A DNA stretch of 64,000 nucleotides from positions 62,001 to 126,000 of the forward strand of contig JAGTXK010000178.1 of assembly GCA_019096195.1 (NCBI GenBank), in the 5' to 3' direction. The notes below the pieces were generated by a model. That model was not told the origin of the DNA. It saw only the letters and a list, made by a program, of their open reading frames with translations, and searched no databases. The stretch comes from Boletus sp. NGJ. Lineage: Eukaryota; Basidiomycota; Agaricomycetes; Boletales; Boletaceae. Shown one piece after another: positions 56,207 through 64,000 of the stretch (position 1 is the stretch's first letter; every line of letters begins with the position of its first letter). The position numbers and the translations under genes are program-made.

Positions 56207-57755
56207 ATGGCTCTTAGTTTTATCGGGTGTGTCCTCTTTTTTTCCCTTTTCTCTACCATCTACGTTGTCGCTGACGACGTGTACAGAAAACCTATATCGC
56301 TCATCTCTCATTCTGATGTTCGATACCGGGGCATTCTTGCTGGTATTGATCCAGCTGCCTCAACGATCCAGCTTTCGAACGGTAGGCGCTTGCCCGCTCT
56401 TTGTGACCGTCTCACTGACTCGTGTGCCACTTCTAGTATACTCTATGGGTACAGAGTCGCGGAAGTGAGTCCCGTTTGTCCTTTTTGTCTTGTTGATGAA
56501 ACATGTCGGATGTAAAAAATGAGCCTACGCTCGTATGTCCGAGAGCGCATTTACTCGTGTGGATTATTCCGTTGCCTTCCTGCTGACCACCCCATCCCTG
56601 TCCACATGCGTGTCACGTACATTGCTGATTACGTGTGGTGTGGCAGACCTCCCACCGAGTTCATTCCACCAGTCCAAGAACCGTACCAATACATCATCTT
56701 TCGCGCTTCTGAAGTGAAAGATCTCGCTGTGGATGAACCCCCGCCGCGCCGTAGCGTGCACGATGATCCTGCCGTACTAGGGGTGCGTGTCTCTTTGTCT
56801 CCTTAAAGTTTATTGGTATTTGCCCATGTGATGATGTATTACGGATGTAAAAAGGAGTCGAATGACTCGCGTATCCGAGAGCGCATAAAACTCGTGTGGA
56901 TACTTCCGTTGCCTTCCTTCTGACACGTTCATCCCGACCTATGCCTCCCTGACGGTCATGCTGACATGGGGCACACAGGCATCCGCACCCGGCATAGCAC
57001 CACCCCAGTATCCGCCGTATGGTTCTCCATATCAGCAACAAGCGGTCACTCAGCCACCACCTCCACAGCAACCGCCGCCTGTGCCATACCCTCAGCAGTC
57101 ACACATCGTTCCAGAGGTACCCCAACCACCGCAAGTCGCGGCTGTTCCTCTAAACGATGTTCCGAGCACGAGTGCCAACGGACGCCGCCCTACCAACTCT
57201 GTACAAACGGCTGCCGCATCCCTCGAGTCAGTTGAGCGCGCGATCGGAGACTTGCGTGGGACGAACGGGCCCATTGGCAGAGGGGGCCGTCGTGGACATC
57301 ACGGCCATGGACCGACTGTCAAGGGAAATGACCTCAAAGTACCGACGACAGATTTCGATTTCCAGAGTTCCAATGCTCGTTTTGACAAGTCTGCTATTGT
57401 GCCCAAGAAGAGCAAGGACACCTCAGAAGGCGAAGGTGTGCTGTCCGATGGAGGGGCAGATACGCCAAACAAGGAGGAAGACGAGAAAGAACCTGCGTAT
57501 AACCCACAAAGGTCGTTTTTCGATTCGCTATCGTCGTCGACGCTGGCTTTGCCACCGCCTCCGAGGGGGGGCGGTGGACGACGCGGTGGAGGGGGTCGGA
57601 GTCGGAGAGAGGAGGAACGGGAGAAGAATGTGGCGACGTTTGGGGAGCCAGGAGGAGTCGGGTTAATGGGGCCCGGTGCCTACGTGGGTGGATGGGGAGG
57701 GTTTGGTCGGAGGGGCGGACGACCACGCCGGGGTGCGCCTGTGGGTGGTCGCTAG
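56207..57755 (+). CDS. SCD6: LSM14/Scd6-type mRNP protein
   Basis: Starts MALSFIG, spliced to KPISLISHSDVRYRGILAGI then IQLSNVYSMGTESRK, which make the N-terminal LSm14 domain. It continues IPPVQEPYQYIIFRASEVKD, a Pro/Gln-rich linker, an FDF segment (KVPTTDFDFQSSNARFDK), an FFD-like box (YNPQRSFFDSLSSSTL) and a TFG-like box (EKNVATFGEPGG), with RGG-rich stretches (RGGGGRRGGGGRSRR) and an end GRRGGRPRRGAPVGGR. This is the complete domain order of Scd6/LSM14/Trailer hitch, which represses translation and promotes decapping through Dhh1 and Dcp2 in P-bodies. Introns 3 (56,465-56,646, 182 nt) and 4 (56,783-56,978, 196 nt) are unusually long and share sequence; see the snoRNA entries. Confidence 0.92.
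56493..56586 (+). ncRNA. Candidate box C/D snoRNA in LSM14 intron 3
   Basis: C box TTGATGA (56,493-56,499) and D box CTGA (56,583-56,586), about 94 nt apart, inside a 182-nt intron. Immediately upstream of D is TTCCGTTGCCTTCCTG. Its GTTGCCTTCCT can pair over 11 bp, with one G-U, to the 18S rRNA segment AGGAAGGCAGC. Shares CGGATGTAAAAA, TCCGAGAGCGCAT, ACTCGTGTGGAT and TTCCGTTGCCTTCCT with the next intron. The terminal stem is weak. Confidence 0.6.
56828..56923 (+). ncRNA. Candidate box C/D snoRNA in LSM14 intron 4
   Basis: C box GTGATGA (56,828-56,834) and D box CTGA (56,920-56,923), 96 nt, in a 196-nt intron. The guide GTTGCCTTCCTT ends at D and pairs with 18S AAGGAAGGCAGC. The base opposite the fifth position upstream of D is an A, so the expected act is 2'-O-methylation of that A. 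From memory this is the site guided by yeast snR52 and human U83. Clear paralogue of the intron 3 sequence. Confidence 0.62.
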
Positions 57756-58178
57756 TCTCTTTTCTTTTGTTTTTTTGCAAGGCAAGGTGGGACGTCGCAT
57801 TCCAAGCGCATAGGTTCCTTTTTTCTTTCAACGTACGCCATTCATGCTTGTATCCCTTGTCCGAGATGCCATGAGCTTTCAACAGACAAAACTCTAGGTA
57901 CCAGAGCGTTCCATCGGTTTCATGAATGTGATCGATGATCGATGAGAAATTTTGATATCTGAATCCTTGCTCGTACGTTACTATATTACCTATATGCTCT
58001 TTGAAAGTCTACCTCGATGCATCGTGTGCTTTCTTCAATAAACATGCAATAAAATTTCAACATCTTTGGTCATTACTTACCAACGGTAAACTCGGAAAGG
58101 GAATAACTTAACAATAAACGGTGATCCATTTTCGTGTACCTGTATATGCTCCCGCGAGATACGAACAGGATCCATCCG
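57756..58178. other. Intergenic region between convergent LSM14 and amidohydrolase genes
   Basis: 3' flanks of both genes with T-rich stretches. I see no gene or repeat. Confidence 0.5.
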
Positions 58179-60510
58179 TTACTCGAATAGATCAGTCCGC
58201 CCAAACTGTGCCGAGATGACAACGACAGGCTTGCCCTCGAAATCAAACACATCTCCACCTTTGTACGCCACGAGGTCCTGAGGCATGTCTACTATGACGC
58301 CTAGCGCTCTCTCGACGTTGATAGTGGCAAGCGCGAGCGCTGTCATCCGTTCGATGGTCCCATTTGAAGCCAGGGCGAGCTGCGAGCGCGCATTGGCACA
58401 CGTGTGACACATGTTGGACGTCGCGTTGGTCAGACATGCTGTTATCAGATACAAGTAAAGAGCTACATCGACATACCCGAGCGACTTCTCAACGCAGGTT
58501 GCGCGCCTCGAATTCGTCTAATAAACCTACGCCCACCTGGACGCCTGTCGCCAACAACGCAGAGACGAGGGAGTCAGCTGTGAGCGGTAGTCCTGCGAGG
58601 CTGTCGGTCGTATTTCAGATCCCAACATCAAATAAAACAAAGAAACCAGAAGGATGCAGATAAAGATAAACGGAAAGGCTTCGGTTGAGTGACAATGACG
58701 TTGACGCCAGCGTGTGCAATGTCCGTCGCGATGAGATGCCAGTGGGACTCGATCGCACCGGCAAAGGTCATCATCAGCGTTTTGCCTGATTGTGTTTCGT
58801 ATTCTCGTTTCGGGCGTAAGAGGGACGCCATGATGTCTGCGCTATTTACATCGGCGACTAGGGTTGCGGTACCCTAAGAAAGCATCGCGCAAATCAACCA
58901 GACGTTGCGACAACAAAAAAGAAAGAAAGAAAGAAGCAACCTACAGCGCGGACACGGGACAGAATCGTGTCGCTGCGGCTTTGCCGAGTAACATGGCACG
59001 CAAAGCGGCAATCTGCGTGCTGACGCTTTGTGCACTATTCTTTGTGATCACAACATGCACAGCAACGACACTCTGGATGGATCCATTGCTAAGGATATTC
59101 GACACGCCCAAGGAGAACGCCGTCGATGAGCCTTGGACAAAGGATCCCGAGGGTGCCGTCACACCGGCTGTTACCCCCCCTCTGTATGCTAGCCTGGGAA
59201 CGTCCAGTGCGGTGGTTAATGACGCATTCTGTCCGGTGGATACATTGCATAGACTCACGGCGTGTTTCGGCCGCCAAATTGCAGACCGTCAATGGCCCTT
59301 ATAAGGCTGTCTCCAAGAACGGTAGGTGGGTCGCTCACAAGAGGGTTGAACACGATACCATCAGTCGTGCTCGGTTCGAGGCGGATCTCAACCAGACCAA
59401 GGGTTGGGCCATTAATCGTCAAACCGGGGACGATGGAACCACCCTCAAGATTGATGATTGTCGGTCACGAATCTTGCGTGCAGTATCGTATGCTTGCCTG
59501 AAATTCCAGCCTGTGTCCATGCGGGAGATAAAACAAGTGCGTGAGGGATTTTCACCTGTGTTTAATCCGGCATCAATGATGCTCTATCTCCCAATAACCA
59601 CATATCATAACCGACCACAAGCGTGTCTGTTGAATTAGGTTAACCTTGTGGAGGCAACAACTCACTTCATATGCCTCTATCTATTAGGCGGCAGGTTGTG
59701 GTCAAGATGTGATCCATTGAGAGTATAAGGAGGCTCCACAAGCATTGATGAAGGAGAGCGCTCCGTCGTTTCTCGTAACTTGATGATGAACGCCTGTCCA
59801 CCTAACCAGAAAGAAAACAATAACATACCAGGAATCAAACATAATTAGATCATACCAATGTCGTTTGCGCTCCCAGGAAGGATTTGAGCAGTTGTTACAC
59901 CGCCAGAACATGCCGCCTCATAACCGTCGTCGTGCGTATTCAACCCGTCGAGACTGCGTAACCAAGGTGGAATAGGCCCTTTCACGGAGTTTACATCACT
60001 AGCACCTTTCGGCCTGTGAACAAGCAAGATATCAAGCAGGTAAGCGACATGACTTGCCATCGAATTCTGGTGCGCTTCCGACTCCAAGGTGTGAATGGAG
60101 ATCGACAATACCAGGCGTGACCCATGCGCCATTCGCGTCCGCGACTTCAATATCAAGGTCACTTACTTGGCTGGGAGAGACAGAGCCCACTGCTCTAATC
60201 AAACCTTGGAGTAATAACAGGTCACCCTGAATGATCTCAGTTCCATTGTACCCAGACGTCCATATCGTCGCGTTCTTGATCAACATCGGCTTCGCGTTGG
60301 GGAAATAACGATCAGATTCCGAGCGAGCATGAAAGTTCGCTGGAGGGCCAGCGGGGGTCTTGATGTATCTGCACTGGCTGAGGACCTCCGCTCGTCTCGT
60401 TAATTCATCGCTGGAAAGGTGGATTCCGAGCTAGGCCCGTGTCGAGAGGTACAGGACCAAAACAACAGCTATGAGAGTGCACAGTCAAAAGCAACGTGGC
60501 TGTCATCCAG
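58179..60510 (-). CDS. Amidohydrolase-family (metallo-dependent hydrolase) protein
   Basis: Many minus-strand exons give one long protein. The leader has RYFPNAKPMLIKNATIW, then GTEIIQGDLLLLQGLIRAVG, then IVDLHSHLGVGSAPE with the metal-binding HxH. It continues YEAACSGGVTTAQILPGSAN, GGQAFIIKLRETTERSPS, GENPSRTCFISRMDTGWNFR, DSLIRAIDGLQFGGRNTP, AYRGGVTAGVTAPSG, TATLVADVNSADIMASLL, TFAGAIESHWHLIATDIAHA, SALLATGVQVGVGLLDEFEA, and the end ALATINVERALGV then DLVAYKGGDVFDFEGKPVVV. This is the order of the large fungal amidohydrolases with a composite beta domain (PF01979 relatives). The N-terminus near 60,510 is uncertain and may include a membrane or signal segment. One in-frame TGA follows EARNLR unless a splice removes it. 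Substrate unknown. Confidence 0.72.
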
Positions 60511-60962
60511 ACGAGACATGAGCACGACCCTCCCGTGCGTAGTGGATCTCCATCTTGTAACCTGTTGGTCTCTGAGACTCGTGGACAGGTGTGGGGAAGC
60601 GAATTGGTACGAAACCAAGCTGGCTAGTCCGCAGGCTGTGGAAGAGGTCTTAATTTTAGAACGGCCGCCCTCCTTTGAAACCTGCGAATGTCTCTGTACA
60701 AAGTACCGCGAGCTAGACATTAGTATCTATAACCAAGTGGTTTTATCTCAACGGCGCAAAAGTGGTGTCACATGCGAGACACAGACACACGTAACTGATA
60801 TTCGTACTCCGACGAATACTAACCCCCATCAAACCCCATGCTATGCAATTAGGTACAATGTTTGGCGGCCCAACTCGACGGCTCATTGGCTACCAGAATT
60901 CCACTGTAAGTAATACATGGTGCACTGGGAACGATTCCATACCATTTCTCAGGCGCTCACCC
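60511..60962. other. Intergenic region between divergent amidohydrolase and membrane-protein genes
   Basis: Probably holds both promoters. The short open frames here show no family features. Confidence 0.45.
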
Positions 60963-62175
60963 ATGTTACTCTTAAGACCGCTTCCCGGACAAGTCCTGGT
61001 CTATTTCGTGCTGTTCGCCAGCTTCGCTCTTGCTGCGCTCCAAAATACGACTGTTGATGATGCAGTTTTGACTGGCGCCGTGGTACCCCAGTACTTACCC
61101 AACCAGTCAGAATGGAATATAGGCAATACTTGCACAGGGTGTTTCGTCCAGCCAGATCCCTCACTGGCGTACAACGGCACATGGCACGACACCACCTATA
61201 GTCCGAATAACAACTACACACAGACAATCGAGTTTACTTTCACAGGTACGCCCCCGATCTTGCGAAGTCTGATTGCCTTGATGGGAACTCAGTACTGCAG
61301 GCAGTGCTCTCTATATATTTTTCATCATCGCAAACAGTGTTCGCTATGCCACGACACTTACAGATGTCCAATTTGTGCTGGACAATGGAGTCGCTACGAG
61401 CACCTACACGCATGCCCCAGGAACAACAACCAACTACCAGTATAACGTACCTGTTTATGTCAACGAGTCATTGGCTTCTGGCCAGCACAACATGACGATA
61501 CTGCCTGTCAATACGGGGAACAATGTGTTGATTTTGTTCGACTATTTGATTTACAGGTGTGTCCTCTCGTTCTACGGCGGACTATCCTCACGGGTATCCC
61601 GTTAGCACCGATACATCGAGTTCTGCTTCACCATCTGTCCCAGCAGCGTCTAACTCGCCATCTGCCTCAGCAACATCGAACGGAACCCAAGGGACGTCTT
61701 CAGGACCAAATATTGGCGCTATTATTGGCGCAGTGTGCGGGGCTGTTGTACTCGTGATTGGTTGTCTTTTATGTTATCGGAGATATAAGAGACGCGATGG
61801 TGGTCGACTCGAAGAAGGGCCTGCGGTGGAACCGTTTTATACAGCTGTCGAGGCGGGTCCGATATCCCTCGTAGGTAGGACACCACCGATCAAACCGTTG
61901 GAGTCACCTTTGGCCGAGGTAAGCATGCCAACTTGCGATTACATCTGAGAATTACTTAAACTTTGTGTTAGCTGGCGTCTGCAACAAACCCATCTATCAT
62001 AACTCCGCAACCGTCGACCCCGCCTGCCTCTACTATCGCGTTCTCCTCATCCGGTGCTCCACCCAGTGCTGCTCCTAGTATTGTTGAGCAGGTCGAACTG
62101 CTGAGGGCCGAGGTGGCTCGTCTCCGCGATCTGCACGAGGCACCCCCAGAATACTCTTTGGGAGGGACAGATTGA
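60963..62175 (+). CDS. Single-pass, mucin-like membrane protein
   Basis: ATG 60,963 begins a signal peptide (MLLLRPLPGQVLVYFVLFAS). The outer domain has several N-glycosylation sites and reads QYLPNQSEWNIGNTCTGCF, NGTWHDTTYSPNNN, VRYATTLTDVQFVLDNG, YQYNVPVYVNESLASGQHNM and ILPVNTGNNVLILFDYLIY. Then come a Ser/Thr/Pro stalk (SSASPSVPAASNSPSASATS), a membrane span (IGAIIGAVCGAVVLVIGCLL) followed by CYRRYKRR, and a cytoplasmic tail ending VEQVELLRAEVARLRDLHEA (a short coiled coil) and SLGGTD at 62,175. At least three introns. This architecture is common among uncharacterised mushroom cell-surface proteins; a sensor or wall-linked role is only a guess. Confidence 0.7.
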
Positions 62176-62419
62176 TTACCTTACCGACTCTGTACAGCCC
62201 CCGGCCCCGTAACACGTACTGTCGTTCATTGCATGGATTCAACGTTAAACAGTTGTAGTTTAATAGCGTGTTCTCGTATACCATATGCTTACTTTATAAT
62301 TATGGAGGATGAAGCTTGAGCTTCAGGTTACCTAGGTGATATGTGCTGTAGTCTGGTGACCGACGGTTGCCTTATGCAACCTCTTTTAGACGGGCTGGTA
62401 CCAGACTAGCCGTAAGTTA

Positions 62420-63247
62420 CAGCCGTTTGCAAAGCGATGCGGAAAACACATTTGAGAATTCGACTCGTCGGAAACTGCCGGGGTAGGACCCCGAACTCAT
62501 CCAAGCCAAGATGCTGACTCGGACCACCACTAGCCCCACCATGCCAATTCATGCCGTGCCCAACGACACCAAAACACACATTCCTGCCCTTTCTCTTGAT
62601 GGCTACACCGTAAAAGAGATATGTGGGCTTCTTGGCATCAAGAAAACACTTGTATATAAGACTCTTGACTTCTACAGAAGGTTCAGCATTGTCTACAACC
62701 TGCATACATACTCTCGCATTGTCGGGCACCGTTGCATCCTCAGCACAACAGATATTTTATTTATTCAAAATGTGGTTCAACATCACAATACAATTTATCT
62801 TGATGAACTCCAACACCAGTTGTGGGAGAAGTGCAATGTATATGCAACAGTCTCTACTCTTTCCCATGCTCTGAAGTGCCTCCAGCTCACATGAAAAATG
62901 ATATCTTTCTCTGCTGCTGAGTGGAATGACGAGTTGCTGTCATTGATGGAAAATTGCAGTTCTTTGATTTTGACGGACTTCTCTTCCTTTGATGTCGACA
63001 CTTGGCCCTTAGTAGATGCCTTTTTCTTGAGGAGGGAATAGACAGTAAGGAAGATTGTAAATACATGGAGTTCCTTGGATTCACAGGCTGGAGACGGTGG
63101 CAGCATAGTGGATATGGTACAGGTCACAGTCAGTCACAAGTAGCTAATTGCGCACACATAGGCTAGGCACAACCGGGGTCCTACTCTGGCAGTTTCCGAC
63201 GAGTCAAATTCTCAAATATGTTTTCCGCATCGCTTTGCAAACGGCTC
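62420..63247 (+). mobile_element. Non-autonomous TA-target element (Tc1/IS630-like), 828 bp
   Basis: Flanked by TA (62,418-62,419 and 63,248-63,249). Inverted repeats of about 75 bp begin CAGCCGTTTGCAAAGCGATG at the left and GAGCCGTTTGCAAAGCGATG at the right, and continue GTCGGAAACTGCC and AGGACCCCGG. The interior holds only the DNA-binding start of a transposase, so it could move only with help. Confidence 0.85.
62511..62894 (+). CDS. Truncated transposase, helix-turn-helix part only
   Basis: 127 codons. ALSLDGYTVKEICGLLGIKK looks like a helix-turn-helix. The section ILSTTDILFIQNVVQHHNTI, then YLDELQHQLWEKCNVYATVS, is the second DNA-binding part of fungal DDE_3/IS630-like transposases. The frame stops before any catalytic domain. 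Whether it is translated is unknown; it could act as a repressor of related transposons, which is inference. Confidence 0.6.
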   Translation: MLTRTTTSPTMPIHAVPNDTKTHIPALSLDGYTVKEICGLLGIKKTLVYKTLDFYRRFSIVYNLHTYSRIVGHRCILSTTDILFIQNVVQHHNTIYLDELQHQLWEKCNVYATVSTLSHALKCLQLT

Positions 63248-63316
63248 TAATGCAATGAACGACTCAACGTGATGCACACATTTCACTGTTAGTTCCATCT
63301 TCATTTTCAACAGAAC

Positions 63317-64000
63317 AGTAATTTCACCTATGAAGGGTTTTCAGATGTCAACGAGATGTGCATCGACCAGCGAGGATTCGCATATATTGCCCAGGCGGAA
63401 GCAGCAGAATTTCTACAACCACAACAGGTAATCTATAACGAGACCGTCTACCTCACCGAATATAGCGAACACAACGTCACGGTGCACACCACCAGTGGCC
63501 TGACGATCACTACTGATCACGTTTTGTGCACGTTCAGCGTCCGAGTCTTGCAAAATAGCGATGTTGTGTTCCAACCTCCCTTGCCCGAATGGAAAGTCGA
63601 GGCCGTCAACAACATTGAAATGGTTAGCCGTCCGTCGTGATTAGGTCTGGGTACTTGGATACTTACCATGTCTTAGGCTACCTACACGAAGATTTTCCTT
63701 CAATTCAACGAGACCTGGTTCCCGACGGAGGTATGCCCCTCACCACGCTGTAACAATATCTTTTTACCCGGATCTGGTCTTTAGATGGGATTATATGCAG
63801 CCGAGTAAAGAGGAAAGTATCCCATTTGGCAGAGTATTCTTCCCAGGTTCTGGTATCCTCTTGGTCACGGTCACTGTAGTTAAATACCGCGCCTACGAAA
63901 AAAAAAAGATCATTGCGCTCATAGCTCTCTATACGTCGAGCAGCTCACTCTCGCCCAAGTCCAGTCGGAAGTCATGGACGTTCTCCAAACCATGTATCCC
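63317..64000 (+). pseudogene. Polyamine-oxidase-like flavin amine oxidase, truncated, runs off the right edge
   Basis: After an acceptor at 63,316 the frame reads NSNFTYEGFSDVNEMCIDQR, AYIAQAEAAEFLQPQQVIYN, VTVHTTSGLTITTDHVLCTF, VVFQPPLPEWKVEAVNNIEM. A spliced exon follows (ATYTKIFLQFNETWFPTE), then MGLYAAE followed by a stop, RGKYPIWQS, FFPGSGILLVTVT in another frame, and LTLAQVQSEVMDVLQTMYP at the edge. This matches the middle and C-terminal half of fungal FAD-dependent amine/polyamine oxidases. The N-terminal FAD-binding part (GxGxxG) is not found upstream, where a TA-target transposon sits. With the internal stop and frame change it is probably a dead fragment. Confidence 0.65.

Noticed and set aside
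58864-59638. Plus-strand frames (MARKAAICVLTLCALFFV and QTKGWAINRQTGDDG) that look like a small secreted protein.
   Set aside because: The minus strand over the same bases carries conserved amidohydrolase exons (GENPSR, AIDGLQ, YRGGVTAGVTAP), so these are shadows.

Overview
The window looks like nuclear DNA of a mushroom-forming basidiomycete (Agaricomycetes). Genes are spliced by many short GT-AG introns, mostly 50-75 nt. The conserved proteins are fungal (eIF4A, ATP synthase epsilon, Cox16, adenylosuccinate synthetase, LSM14/Scd6). The accessory families (TPR-CHAT proteins, wax-synthase-like acyltransferases, DUF4419, DUF6698, Plavaka-type transposase) are typical of that class. The TPR-CHAT and acyltransferase copies would suit the Cantharellales (Rhizoctonia-like fungi), but that is inference.

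Layout. 1-25.3 kb is gene-rich and GC-balanced: a TPR-CHAT gene cut by the left edge; a PIG-H-like GPI-anchor gene with a frame break; ATP15 divergent from a Rab GTPase; a dual-specificity phosphatase; eIF4A; a multi-exon membrane protein; two tandem wax-synthase-like genes plus a decayed third copy; a hAT transposase fragment; a second, broken TPR-CHAT gene; and a DUF4419 gene.

25.5-49.9 kb is an AT-rich, CpG-poor transposon island. It is bounded by inverted copies of ATCGGGGGTACC lying where base composition changes. I read it as one old composite DNA transposon of about 12 kb carrying a Plavaka-type transposase, a DUF6698 gene, an F-box-like gene and an uncharacterised mushroom family gene. 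It was later enlarged by two Tc1-type transposons, two copies of a foldback/MITE element, another MITE and a Ty3/gypsy chromovirus. In one place the insertions are three deep: Tc1 within MITE within the DUF6698 gene.

50.0-64 kb returns to ordinary genes: an alpha/beta hydrolase; COX16 divergent from adenylosuccinate synthetase; a protein with two bZIP-like basic segments; LSM14; an amidohydrolase; a mucin-like single-pass membrane protein; a small non-autonomous TA-target element; and a truncated polyamine-oxidase-like pseudogene that runs off the right edge. Two adjacent long introns of LSM14 carry related sequences with the marks of box C/D snoRNAs, each with an 11-nt match to a universally conserved 18S rRNA segment. 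This and the nested giant transposon are the most interesting finds.

All exon joins were read by eye. No alignment or database search was run, and family assignments rest on remembered family features.
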